A stretch of DNA of 64,000 bases from Oceanotoga teriensis (lineage in GTDB: Bacteria; Thermotogota; Thermotogae; Petrotogales; Petrotogaceae). The number at the start of each line of letters is the position of its first letter. Positions within the stretch are counted from its first letter, which is position 1. Positions 42,937 to 53,100 of the stretch are shown piece after piece. The notes beneath the pieces are model-generated. The model saw nothing but the letters and a program-made list of their open reading frames with translations. It did not search any database and was not told the origin of the DNA. Position numbers and translations under genes: made by a program. The stretch spans positions 170,833 to 234,832 of the forward strand of contig NZ_QGGI01000002.1 in the NCBI RefSeq assembly GCF_003148465.1, written 5' to 3'.

Positions 42937-44313
42937 TTGCAAAATGAATCATTTAACCCTCCAAATAGTCTTGAAGCAGAGGAATCGGTTTTAGGAAGTA
43001 TTTTTTTAGATCCATCTGTTATTGAAGATATTATGGAAGAAGTGAGATGGCAAGACTTCTACTATGAAAAACATAGACTCATTTTTAAAGTTATAGAAAC
43101 ACTTTTTATAAATGCATTACCTATAGATGTTGTTACTGTAATTGAAAGACTGAGAATGGATAATCTTTTAGATAAGGTTGGTGGCGAAGAAACAATAATA
43201 AATCTTGCCCAAGCAGTTCCAACAACCGCAAATGTGATGTATTACTCCAATATTGTAAAAGAAAAAGCTTTACTTAGGAATCTTATAACGGCATCTTCTG
43301 AAATTGTTGAATCCATAAGAACAGTTGGAGATGCACAAGAAATACTTGAATATGCTGAGAAAAGAATATTTGCAATAGCTGAGGCAAGAGCTACAAGAAC
43401 ATATGATCTTCTTGGGAATATAATACCTGATGTTGCAGATAATATAGTTTATTTAAAAAATCAAGCTGAATCAGGCAATCTTGGCGTTGTTACTGGAATT
43501 GGTACAGGATTTCATTCATTAGATAAAATGACATCTGGATTTCATAAATCGGATTTAATAATAATAGCGGCAAGACCATCTATGGGAAAAACTTCTTTTG
43601 CTTTGAATTTAGCTTCAAATATGGCTTTAAAATATAAAAAAGGAGTAGCTATATTCAGCCTTGAGATGTCTAAAGAACAACTTGTAAACAGAATATTATG
43701 TTCAGAAGCTATGGTTGAAATTCAAAAAGTAAGAACAGGTCAAATAAATGATGAAGAATGGACTAAAATTACCAATGCAGCAGGTAATTTACAAGATTCA
43801 AAACTTATTCTTGATGATGAACCAGGGCTTGATTCAAGAACTTTGAGGGCCAAGGCCAGAAGAATAAAAAGAGAATTTGATGTTGATGTTATTTTAATAG
43901 ATTATTTACAGCTTATGCAAGGAAGAAAAGGTGGAAATGACAGTAGGCAGCAAGAAATTTCTGAGATTTCGAGATCCTTAAAATTACTTGCAAGAGAACT
44001 TGGAATAACTGTAGTAGCTCTTTCACAACTTTCAAGAGCTGTAGAACAAAGAGAAGACAAGAGACCTCGTTTAGCAGATTTAAGAGAATCTGGAGCTATA
44101 GAACAGGATGCCGATATGGTTATGTTTTTATATAGGGACTCTTACTATAAAAGAAAAAAAGAAGATGGACAAGAAAGACTTATTTTAAATGAACCTCATG
44201 AATCAGAATTAATAATAGGTAAACAAAGAAATGGTCCTGTTGGGACTATAAAACTGATGTTTAATCCAGAATTGGCGACTTTTTATGAAATTGACAGATC
44301 ACATAATATATAG
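42937..44313 (+). CDS. dnaB: Replicative DNA helicase DnaB
   Basis: 458 residues. The N-terminal helical domain begins PPNSLEAEESVLGSIFLDP. The RecA-like motor has Walker A AARPSMGKTSFALN near residue 211, IFSLEMSKEQL, Walker B VDVILIDYLQLMQG, and DLRESGAIEQDADMVMFLYRD. It unwinds DNA at the replication fork as a hexamer. The start is TTG, seven bases after GAGGAGG. No intein is present. The rnr gene follows 13 bases after its stop, so the two are probably one transcript. Confidence 0.97.
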   Translation: MQNESFNPPNSLEAEESVLGSIFLDPSVIEDIMEEVRWQDFYYEKHRLIFKVIETLFINALPIDVVTVIERLRMDNLLDKVGGEETIINLAQAVPTTANVMYYSNIVKEKALLRNLITASSEIVESIRTVGDAQEILEYAEKRIFAIAEARATRTYDLLGNIIPDVADNIVYLKNQAESGNLGVVTGIGTGFHSLDKMTSGFHKSDLIIIAARPSMGKTSFALNLASNMALKYKKGVAIFSLEMSKEQLVNRILCSEAMVEIQKVRTGQINDEEWTKITNAAGNLQDSKLILDDEPGLDSRTLRAKARRIKREFDVDVILIDYLQLMQGRKGGNDSRQQEISEISRSLKLLARELGITVVALSQLSRAVEQREDKRPRLADLRESGAIEQDADMVMFLYRDSYYKRKKEDGQERLILNEPHESELIIGKQRNGPVGTIKLMFNPELATFYEIDRSHNI

Positions 44314-44326
44314 TGGAGGTGATTTA

Positions 44327-46543
44327 GTGGTAGATATTGAAAAGAAAATAATAGAAATAATAAAACATAAACCTGTAATATTGAAAAAAATTTATGAATT
44401 ACTACAGGCAGAAAATAAAGAAGATAGAAGATTGATAAGAAAAACAGCAAAAAAAATGTTGAGTGATGGTATAGCTTATAAAGATTCGAAAAATAAATAT
44501 CATCTTGTTTCATCGAAACAAGTTGTGGGCACTATAGAATTTACAAAAAGTGGGAATATGGCATTTTTAAGCGACAAAAATGGAGATGAAATAGCTATAA
44601 CTGTTGAAAATTCATTAAATGCCATGCATAAAGATAGAGTTTTAATTGAAAAAATTGGTCAATGGAGAGACTTACCATCTGGTAGAGTTATAAGAATATT
44701 GAATAATGAAATTGAAAGAATTGTTGGTCAATTTCAAAAAAAGAAAATGTTTGGCTTTGTAATTCCCCTTAATGGAAAAATAAATTATGATTTTTATATA
44801 TCACCTGAAAATATGAACAATGCAAAAGAAGGTGAAATTGTTGAGGTTGAAATATTAAAACATAAATCTAAAAATAAAAATCCAGAGGGTAAAATAATAA
44901 AAATACTTGGAAAACCTGGAGATCCATCTATAGATTTACCTATAATAATAACAAAGCATGGTCTTCCAAATCCTGGAGAATTTCCTAAAAAAGTTATGGA
45001 AGAAGCTTTGAAAATACCAGAAAAAATTTCTAAAAAAGAATTTAAAGGAAGAAAAGATTTTAGAGATCAATTAATATTTACAATAGATGGAGATACCGCA
45101 AAAGATTTTGATGATGCAGTTGGATTAAAAAAATTAAATAATGGAAACTATGAACTTGGTGTTCATATTGCTGATGTATCTCATTATGTGAATGACAATT
45201 CGGATTTGAATAAAGAAGCTTATAAAAGAAGTACAAGTATATATCTCATAAATACTGTAATTCCAATGTTACCTCATGAACTTTCAGATTGGATATGTTC
45301 TCTCGTTCAAGATGAAGATAGATTAACTATGTCTTTAATAATGGAAATAAACAAAGATGGAGATGTTGTAAAATCTAATATATATAATGGAATAATAAAT
45401 TCAAAAAAGAGATTAACCTATTCAAAAGCGAATAAAATTCTTGAAAATAATGCAGATGAAAATTTAATGGAAGAAATAGGATTTTTAAAGGAAACATTAG
45501 AAAGTATGAAAGAATTAATGTATATAATAAGAGAAAATAGAAAAAGAAGAGGTTCAATACTTGATATTGAAAGTGGAGAAGTCTATTTTGAATTTGATGA
45601 AAATGGTTATGTAAAAGATATTTTAAAAAGAGAAAGAGGTATTAGTGAAAAAATAATTGAAGAATTTATGATAAAAGCAAATGAAACAGTTGCAGAATTT
45701 TTTGACATAAAAGGTCTCCCTTTTATATATAGAGTTCATGAAAATCCTGATGGAGAAATGCTAATACAATTAAAAAACTATTTAGAAATACTTGGTATAA
45801 AATTTAAAATACCAGAAACAATGCATCCTAAAGTATTACAAGAAATATTAGAAAAAACAAAAGATCATCCATTGAATGAAAGTATTCAAAAACTTTTAGT
45901 TAGATCTATGAAAAGAGCAATATATTCAAATAATAATATAGGCCATTTTGGATTAGCGTCTAATTCTTATACACATTTTACATCTCCAATAAGAAGATAT
46001 CCAGATCTAATAGTACATAAAATGTTAAAAAAATATATAGAAGGAAAAAATGACCTAAAAAAACAAGATATAGAAAAATATTCAAAAATATTACCCGATA
46101 TATCTGAAAGTTGTTCAAAAAAAGAAAGAGTTGCAGATGAAGCAGAATGGGATTTAATAGATATGAAAAAGATAGAATATATAAGAAAGCATATAGGAGA
46201 AAAATACGAAGTTTTTGTTACTGGAGTTACTAAATTTGGGTTATTTGTTGAAATTCCGGAAAAAATGATAAATGGACTAATTCATATTTCTGAACTTGAT
46301 GATTATTTTATATACAATGAAAGAGATAATAGTTTAGTTGGAGATAAGACTAAAAAAACTTATAGAGTTGGAGATAAAATAAAAGCTGTAGTTGCAAAAG
46401 CCGATAAATTAACACTTCAAGTGGATTTTATACCTTATGAGAATTATATAAAAATAAATAAAAAAAATACTAAAAATTATTTCAATAAAAAAAATAAAAA
46501 TGGAAATAAAAAAACATTCAAAAAAAAAGGTAAGAACAAATAA
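44327..46543 (+). CDS. rnr: Ribonuclease R
   Basis: 738 residues from the GTG at 44327, which has GGAGGTG upstream; the open frame from 44285 extends back into dnaB and that part is not used. An N-terminal winged helix (IIEIIKHKPVILKKIYELL) is followed by two cold-shock domains, the RNB catalytic domain (DTAKDFDDAVGL near 257, HIADVSHYV near 281, with the metal-binding Asp cluster) and a C-terminal S1 domain (YEVFVTGVTKFGLFVEI near 625). A Lys/Asn-rich basic tail ends the protein. It degrades structured RNA 3' to 5'. Confidence 0.96.
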   Translation: MVDIEKKIIEIIKHKPVILKKIYELLQAENKEDRRLIRKTAKKMLSDGIAYKDSKNKYHLVSSKQVVGTIEFTKSGNMAFLSDKNGDEIAITVENSLNAMHKDRVLIEKIGQWRDLPSGRVIRILNNEIERIVGQFQKKKMFGFVIPLNGKINYDFYISPENMNNAKEGEIVEVEILKHKSKNKNPEGKIIKILGKPGDPSIDLPIIITKHGLPNPGEFPKKVMEEALKIPEKISKKEFKGRKDFRDQLIFTIDGDTAKDFDDAVGLKKLNNGNYELGVHIADVSHYVNDNSDLNKEAYKRSTSIYLINTVIPMLPHELSDWICSLVQDEDRLTMSLIMEINKDGDVVKSNIYNGIINSKKRLTYSKANKILENNADENLMEEIGFLKETLESMKELMYIIRENRKRRGSILDIESGEVYFEFDENGYVKDILKRERGISEKIIEEFMIKANETVAEFFDIKGLPFIYRVHENPDGEMLIQLKNYLEILGIKFKIPETMHPKVLQEILEKTKDHPLNESIQKLLVRSMKRAIYSNNNIGHFGLASNSYTHFTSPIRRYPDLIVHKMLKKYIEGKNDLKKQDIEKYSKILPDISESCSKKERVADEAEWDLIDMKKIEYIRKHIGEKYEVFVTGVTKFGLFVEIPEKMINGLIHISELDDYFIYNERDNSLVGDKTKKTYRVGDKIKAVVAKADKLTLQVDFIPYENYIKINKKNTKNYFNKKNKNGNKKTFKKKGKNK

Positions 46544-46553
46544 GTTCTTACCT
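46528..46553. terminator. Bidirectional terminator between rnr and the AlaX gene
   Basis: AGGTAAGAAC (46528-46537) and GTTCTTACCT (46544-46553) form a perfect 10-bp stem with a 6-base loop. On the minus strand it is followed by eight T; on the plus strand by AATTATTTTTT. Both stop codons are at or in the hairpin. Confidence 0.88.
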
Positions 46554-47640
46554 AATTATTTTTTATAACCTTTATTATCGAATTTATTGAAATATCTCCT
46601 TTTATGTTTCCTCTATTTTTAGAACCTCCACCTTTAATATTATAATCAGTTTTTAATTTGTTTATTAAATCATTGATATTAATATTTTCAGAAAAAATAC
46701 TTATTTGATCATTATACTTATATATAAAAACTTTTTCTGTTAAATCAATATAATTAAAAGCAAACTCTGCATGATTATTTTCATCTTCAAAAAATATAAT
46801 ATCATCATCAATATTATTTAAATTTTCTCCAATTACTTTAGAATAAAGTTGCTTTAAATTTTTTAGATCTTTTATCAATTCTTTATTTTCGTTCAAAAGA
46901 TTATAAATTTTTGATTTTGAGTCATAAATAGATGTACTCAAGTCATTTGAAATTGATTTTAATGTCTTATGTAAAAAACTAAAATATTTTAAGGCTCTAT
47001 CACCAGAAAGATAATATATTCTTAAAAGATTCCCTTTTACTTTTTCTATATTTATTATTTTTAATAATTTTAATTCTGAAGTATTTTTTACATGAAATCC
47101 TCCACAAGCTGAAATATCTATGTTTCCAATTTTTATTAATCTTATATCATCTTCGATCTTATCAGATATTTTTTTTCTCAAATTAAATTTTGAGATATTA
47201 TTTTTATCAGTTAAAATCTCTTCAACATTTAGTGATTCTAAAACATAATTTGAAAAAATTTGTTCGATTTCTGTTATTATTTCTTCATTCAGATTATTTA
47301 AATCAATATCAATAGAAGAATATTCTTCAGACATATGAAAACTCAATGTGTCGATATCAAATTTATCTTTTAATATTGCCGATAAAAGATGCTGAGATGT
47401 ATGTTGTTGAGCTATATCAAATCTATTATTTTTATCTATTAAATATGAATGAATACCAGGTGATAATTCATCTGTTATATCAACACCATCTTCATAACTT
47501 TTTAAAACTTTTATATTATTTATAAAACCTCTATCTCCAAGTTGCCCGCCTTTACCATCAGGATAAAATGGATTATTTTTTATTTTTACATTATAAAAAT
47601 TTTTTAATTTTTTAACAGATAAAATTTCTAAAGTATTCAA
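46552..47640 (-). CDS. Stand-alone alanyl-tRNA editing protein (AlaX, long form)
   Basis: 362 residues. The editing-site zinc ligands are present as QQHTSQHLLSA (near residues 79-89) and ACGGFHV (near 178), in place of the usual C-G-G-T-H. The N-terminus has NPFYPDGKGGQLGDRG as in AlaRS/AlaX. A coiled-coil and a C-terminal DHHA1-like end (GGGSKNRGNIKGD) mark the long AlaX-L form. It should deacylate Ser- or Gly-tRNA-Ala. Start is TTG, six bases after GGGGGA. Co-transcribed with the enolase-superfamily gene 11 bases upstream. Confidence 0.9.
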   Translation of the reverse strand: MNTLEILSVKKLKNFYNVKIKNNPFYPDGKGGQLGDRGFINNIKVLKSYEDGVDITDELSPGIHSYLIDKNNRFDIAQQHTSQHLLSAILKDKFDIDTLSFHMSEEYSSIDIDLNNLNEEIITEIEQIFSNYVLESLNVEEILTDKNNISKFNLRKKISDKIEDDIRLIKIGNIDISACGGFHVKNTSELKLLKIINIEKVKGNLLRIYYLSGDRALKYFSFLHKTLKSISNDLSTSIYDSKSKIYNLLNENKELIKDLKNLKQLYSKVIGENLNNIDDDIIFFEDENNHAEFAFNYIDLTEKVFIYKYNDQISIFSENININDLINKLKTDYNIKGGGSKNRGNIKGDISINSIIKVIKNN

Positions 47641-47651
47641 AATAATTCCCC

Positions 47652-48581
47652 CTATTTAGAAGTTTTTACAATATAATTATCAATATTTAAATCCACAAAA
47701 TTAAAAGAATTTTTAATTTTTTTAGACCAATTAATATTATAAGGATGTTCTAATCTTGTAGATATAACGGTCTCAAATCCAAATAATTCAGATATGTTTA
47801 AAGCTTTTCTCATATTCAATAATCCACCCATTTTAGTTATATCTAATACTAATCCTTGTCCTTTTAATTTCTTTATATTTTCCATATTTTCTATAGATTC
47901 ATCCCAAAATATAGGTAATTCGTACATATCATAAATATTATCTTCACTTCCAGGTTTGACAGGTTGTTCAAATCCTATAATAGATAGATCTTTTAAAATA
48001 TTATAAACACGTCTAAATTCATGATAATTTAAAAAACCTCTAAAATCAAACCATAAATCATATTTTCCAAATAATTTTTTTATATTTATAATATCTTTTA
48101 AATCAGGTTTTTCTATAAATTCAAATTTTAATGTATTTTTTTTATCTAAATTTAAAGAATATATATTTAAATCTTTTTTCCAATAAACCCTTTTAAGGGT
48201 TTCCTGATATGTATTGTCTTTTTTTGTATATAATATTTTTGAAATATCTATTGAATTTTTTTTGATTAAATAATCTGAAATAGCTAACAAAACAGCCGTT
48301 TTTGCAGCATGTTCTTTTTTTATGATAAATTCTAAATCTGTTTGAAAATCATATAATTCATTTAAATCATCAAAATTTTCACTAAATCTTCTCAATGATT
48401 CCACTACAGCCATAGTTGTTTTAAAGGTTTCTCCAAAATTTTTATAAGGAGTTGCACTTCCTAATCCTTCAATACCATCTTCGTCGATTATTTTAAATAC
48501 TATGTGTTCTTTCCATTCCATATTTAAATTTTTTAGTATAGATCTCTCTTGCCAATAAAAAACATCTCTTTTTCTAATCAT
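47652..48581 (-). CDS. Divergent enolase-superfamily protein (OSBS/dipeptide-epimerase-like) with altered active site
   Basis: About 309 residues from the ATG at 48581, which has GGAGG upstream. N-terminal capping domain: GIEGLGSATPY, FGETFKTTM. Barrel: KFEFIEKPDL, LWFDFRGFLNYHEF, IGFEQPV, PIFWDESI, GLVLDITKMGGLLNMRKAL. The metal-ligand Asp, Glu and Asp positions (FDFRG, FEQPV, WDES) look kept. The K-x-K catalytic pair reads K-F-E and the second-lysine region is changed (L-D-I-T-K-M-G-G). It may be inactive or use another reaction. Placement rests on pattern and is moderately sure. Confidence 0.65.
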   Translation of the reverse strand: MIRKRDVFYWQERSILKNLNMEWKEHIVFKIIDEDGIEGLGSATPYKNFGETFKTTMAVVESLRRFSENFDDLNELYDFQTDLEFIIKKEHAAKTAVLLAISDYLIKKNSIDISKILYTKKDNTYQETLKRVYWKKDLNIYSLNLDKKNTLKFEFIEKPDLKDIINIKKLFGKYDLWFDFRGFLNYHEFRRVYNILKDLSIIGFEQPVKPGSEDNIYDMYELPIFWDESIENMENIKKLKGQGLVLDITKMGGLLNMRKALNISELFGFETVISTRLEHPYNINWSKKIKNSFNFVDLNIDNYIVKTSK

Positions 48582-48599
48582 AAGAACCTCCAAAAAATT

Positions 48600-48621
48600 T
48601 AAAGGGAAGCGATAAGCTTCC
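48600..48621 (-). terminator. Terminator-like hairpin after the DUF3307-like gene
   Basis: On the minus strand GGGAAGC, a TTATC loop and GCTTCCC (48605-48621) form a GC-rich 7-bp stem followed by TTTAAATTTTTT. It lies between the DUF3307-like gene and the enolase-superfamily gene and may terminate or attenuate the upstream transcript. Confidence 0.7.
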
Positions 48622-48634
48622 CAAATTATTATTT

Positions 48635-49243
48635 TTATTTCATTATTATGAGCCAAATATAAGAAATTACTAATCCAAGTATAGGGGATAAAATTATTTC
48701 TTTTTTTCTGAATTTTTCGAAGATATATTTATATATAATTCCAATAATTCCAGAAATTATAGCGAATAAAAAATTCTGAGATAAAATGAATATAAAGATG
48801 ACTAACCTTTCAGTTGTCCCCGCTGTATCTTTCTTTTCTCTTGGATATATTTCAAAGATTCGAAATATATAAGTTAAAAAACTTGTAGTTATCATCAAAC
48901 CTAAAATATAAAGTTGAAAATTATTAGTTAAAAAAGATCCTTCCAAATGACTTTTAAAAATATAATTTAGGATGAAAAAGATTATCAAGCCGATAAATTC
49001 AAATAAAGGAGTTGTATTCTTTTTAATTCTAATCAAATCAAATAAAATATGAATGATAAAAGATAAAATTAACACATAAAAACTTTTAGAATTTAAAAGC
49101 TCAAAATTAAAAGATAAAAAAACTACTGCAGCCCATATTAAGTGTAAATAATAAGTTTTTTTGTTCAGAAACTTCTCAGAATAAACATTAGAGAAAGCAA
49201 AATCTGTTATAAAATGACTCAAAAATATATTTAAGGGCACCAT
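48635..49243 (-). CDS. DUF3307-like polytopic membrane protein
   Basis: About 203 residues with six or so TM helices. The opening LNIFLSHFITDFAFSNVYSEKFLNKKTYYLHLIW matches the DUF3307 pattern of H-x-x-x-D-F early, then K and a second His in a helix, followed by HILFDLIRI. A later GTTERLVIFIFIL resembles the conserved Glu-Arg helix. Role unknown. The start is ATG 49243 after AAGGAGG (a TTG one codon earlier is possible). It follows the degenerate GGDEF gene after 14 bases and so shares its transcript. Confidence 0.65.
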   Translation of the reverse strand: MVPLNIFLSHFITDFAFSNVYSEKFLNKKTYYLHLIWAAVVFLSFNFELLNSKSFYVLILSFIIHILFDLIRIKKNTTPLFEFIGLIIFFILNYIFKSHLEGSFLTNNFQLYILGLMITTSFLTYIFRIFEIYPREKKDTAGTTERLVIFIFILSQNFLFAIISGIIGIIYKYIFEKFRKKEIILSPILGLVISYIWLIIMK

Positions 49244-49257
49244 CAAACCTCCTTAAT

Positions 49258-50007
49258 TCAAAGAAAAGCCACATCTCCTCTATTTCCCTCAGAAATATAT
49301 AAGGCTTTTTTTAATTTTTCTAAAATTTTGTTTAAATCTTCATTTGGATTACTTACTTCTGTTATTCCAAAAGCTAATGAGATATTTCTATAAGAAGATT
49401 TTATTTTATTAGATCTTCTTTTTATTCTTTCACAAGCAATTTCAGCGTTTCTTAATTCTGTAAATGGAAGTAAAATTCCAAATTCCTTTCTTGAAATTTT
49501 CATTACTTCATCTGATTTCCTTGTGGAAATTTTTATCATTTTATAAATGTCTTTTACTGTTTCATCAAGTTCTATTGAAGAAAGATTATTTTTATGTTTA
49601 TAAAAATCTAAAACTGAAACCAAAGCCAAAGAAAATGAACCTCCACTTCTATTTAATTTTTCAAGTTCATTTTTAATTCTTTGTTTGAATGCACCTCTAC
49701 TACCTCTAGCCATTACAAAATAAATAGCATTTTGTATCTTTAACCTTATAAAATCTTCATCAAAATTTTTTAATATAAAATCTATACCATCATACTTAAA
49801 CAGTTGATTTGAGTTTATGTTTTCCATCGTATTACTAACTACTATATGAGGAAAAGAATAATTGAGAGTTTCTTTAACTATTGCAAAATCAGAATTAAAA
49901 ATGTCTTCTTTTTCCACCTCAATATTGTTTTCATCTAGTATTTCTAAAATTTTTTCTTTTGTTTCCCCCTCGTCAATATCCATGTATGTCGAATATAAAG
50001 AATTCAT
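49258..50007 (-). CDS. Receiver-like plus degenerate GGDEF domain protein
   Basis: 249 residues from the ATG at 50007, chosen for its eight-base spacing from GGTGGAG. The first 95 residues look like a worn receiver domain (FPHIVVSNTM, then FKYDGIDFILKNFDEDFIRLKIQNAI). The rest follows a GGDEF domain: FKQRIKNELEKLNRSGGSFSLALVSVLDF, STRKSDEVMKISRKEFGILLP, and ISLAFGITEV. The G-G-D-E-F signature reads S-R-K-E-F near residue 174, so cyclic di-GMP synthesis is unlikely. A sensory or scaffold role is inferred. Confidence 0.75.
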   Translation of the reverse strand: MNSLYSTYMDIDEGETKEKILEILDENNIEVEKEDIFNSDFAIVKETLNYSFPHIVVSNTMENINSNQLFKYDGIDFILKNFDEDFIRLKIQNAIYFVMARGSRGAFKQRIKNELEKLNRSGGSFSLALVSVLDFYKHKNNLSSIELDETVKDIYKMIKISTRKSDEVMKISRKEFGILLPFTELRNAEIACERIKRRSNKIKSSYRNISLAFGITEVSNPNEDLNKILEKLKKALYISEGNRGDVAFL

Positions 50008-50124
50008 AAACATCACTCCACCTTTTAAAATTTATTAAGAAAAATTATAATATATTAATTTTTAATAAAAATAGATTAATTAACCCAAATATATTATATC
50101 AGAAAAAATATAATAATATATAAA

Positions 50125-53100
50125 TTAAGATATATTTGAAAATTCTTTAAAATCGACTGGAACTACATATGTAACGCCATTTTTCATGGTTATACCATGA
50201 AAAATTTCAGCTATTTCCATCATAAGTTTATTATGAGTTATTATCATAAATTGAGATTTATGGGCATTATTTTTTATTAATGAAGCTATTTTATCTGCAT
50301 TTATATCATCTAATGGAGCATCAATTTCATCTAATATATAGAAAGGACTTGGATTTAAATCCATCAAGGAAAATAAAAAAGCTATCGCTATTAAAGCTTT
50401 TTCACCACCAGAAAAAAGAGATAATTTTTGAAAATTTCTACCAGATTTTTTCACAGAAATTTGTATCCCTTGTTCAAATATTTTACCTTCACCTACAAGT
50501 CTCAATTCTCCATAGCCATTAATAAATAGTTGAGATATATATATTTTAAATTTTTCATTTAATTTTTCAAAAAAGTCTCCATAAATTTTTTCTGCATTTG
50601 AATCTAAATCATTTATAGAACTTTTTAATTTATTATAAGATTCTACTATATCTTCTTTTTCCATATTTTGAGTATTGAATTCATTTTCAACTTCATTAAA
50701 TTCATCTAATACGGTTAAATCAACAGAACCAAGATTTTTAAGATAATTTTCTATTTCTTTTATTTTATTAGAATAAGATTTTAATTCAATTTCATCGAGT
50801 TCTACAAGCTCAAATTCTGATGCTTCTATATCTAAATTATTTGCTTTTTCAGTCAAAAATTCGATTTCATGTTTAACATTTTCTATTTCATAGTTTATAC
50901 TATTATTTCTTTCTTTTTTTTCATTTATTAATTCTTTTAAGTTGTTTTTTTCTGTTTCGAGTATTTCAAGATCTTCGGCTTTTTCGAATTTACCGCTTCT
51001 TGAAGATTTCATTATATCAAATATTTTTGTAATTTCAGTATTTAAACTATCATATTCAATTTCTACTCTTTTTATATCATTATTTTTAGATTCAAGGGTA
51101 TTTTTAATATTAGAATATTTTTCATTTAAATCAATTATCTCACTTTTTATATGATCTATATTTTTTAATGATTCTACTTTTTTTTGATTATAATAATTTA
51201 TTTTTTCATCCAAAGAATCTTTTTGATATTTCTTTTCTAATAATGTTTGTTTTAATTCAGTAATTTTAAGGTTAAAATCACTATTTTCAATTTCTAAAGT
51301 TTCAATTTCTTTTTTTAAATTCAATGTTTTATTTTCATTTTCGGAATTTATTTTTTGAAAATTTATAATATCTTCTTTAAGAATTTCAATTTCATCTTCA
51401 TAATTATAAATTCTTTCAGAAATATTTTTATTTGAAGAAATTAAGTTTTTCAATTCTTCATTCAAACTTTTAAATTCATTATTATGTATATTTTTTTCAG
51501 AAATCAGATCATTAAGTTTTTCCTTTTCCTCTCTTACAATATCATTTAACTTAATTATTTTTTCACTTATTTTCTTTATTTCAGATTCAGAATATATAAT
51601 ATTTTCTTTATTTTCTTCTAATAAGAAAATAGTTTCTTGTAATTCTCTTTTTCTTTTCAAAATAGAAGAAGAATAATCATATTTGTTTTTACCAGCACTT
51701 ATAGATCCCTGACCACTTACAGTTTCTCCATTAATTGTAACTATATTGCTATTAAATCCAACTTTTGATAGATTTATGGCACTTTCAATATCATTAACAA
51801 GTATTGTATTTGAAAAAACATATTCCATTATTTTTTGATATTTATTATCAAATTTTATTATATTTATTAAATAGTCTATAACACCAGGTTCATTCAGAAA
51901 TTTTTTATTTAAATATGATTTAGTCTTTAAAAGATCTAAAGGTAAAAAAGTTATTTTACCCATTCTCAAATTTTTTAAAAAATCAATATAGAATTTAGAG
52001 TAAGAAGAACTTTTAATTACTATATTTTGGAGTTTGTATCCAGCTGAAGAAGATATAGCTTCTTCATATTGTTCATTTATTTCTACAATATTTGCTACTA
52101 CATCTACAACATTATCATCATCTTTAAATTCTTTAAAAAATTCTTTTATAACTGATGAATATCCAGCATATTCAGAAATTTGAAGGTTTAAGTTTTCAAG
52201 TTTATTTTTTAATTGAATTCTTTCACTTTTTCTATTTTCCAAATCATTTTTTAATACATTATATTCAGAATTTAAGTCTTTTAAGGCAGTAATTTTTTCT
52301 TTTATGGTATTTATTAGACTTTTTTCTTCTTCTGATTTAATGGTCAATTTTTCTCTTATTTTTTTTAGAGAAAGTTCAACTGATTCTATTTTATTCGATT
52401 TATTTTCAAATTCTGTTTTTAAAAATTCCAATCTCTCTTTTTTCCCTATAATAGAATTATTTTTTTGTTCGATTAAAGTATTATTTTTATTTATTTCATC
52501 TATTAATGTGTTATAAAAAAATTTCTTCTCATTATATAATTTTTGCTTTTGAGATACCGTATTTTCTAAATCATTTTTTTTTGAAAGAATTTCTTCATAT
52601 TCATTATATATTCTTTCAAAATCTATATTATAAGTTTTTTCTAAAGTTGAAACTTCTTCTAATTTTTGTTCTTCGTTTTTTAATCTTTCATCAAAATTAT
52701 TGATTTTCCAATCTATTGAAAGTATTTCAGAGTTTAATTCATTTATAGATTCATTTAATCTTTCTTTTTCTTTTTCAAGAGAAGAAGTTCTACTTCTATA
52801 ACTCTCGATTAAATCAGTATTTTTATTTATTTCATCTTCAACATTATCAATTTCTTCTTTCAAAGATCTATACTTTCTTTCAATATCAAATTGTTCAGAA
52901 TAAAGTTTTTTTAAATCTAAACTTATATTATGCTTTTCTTTTTCTAAAGTATCAATCGTATTCATTTTATATATTTTTGAGGCACCAAAATAAATTTTTC
53001 CAATATTTTGTAATTGTTGCTTATTTTCAAGATATTTTTTTGCTCTTCCTGCTCTTATAGATAAAGACTTTAATCTTTTTTCTGTCATATAAAGAATATC

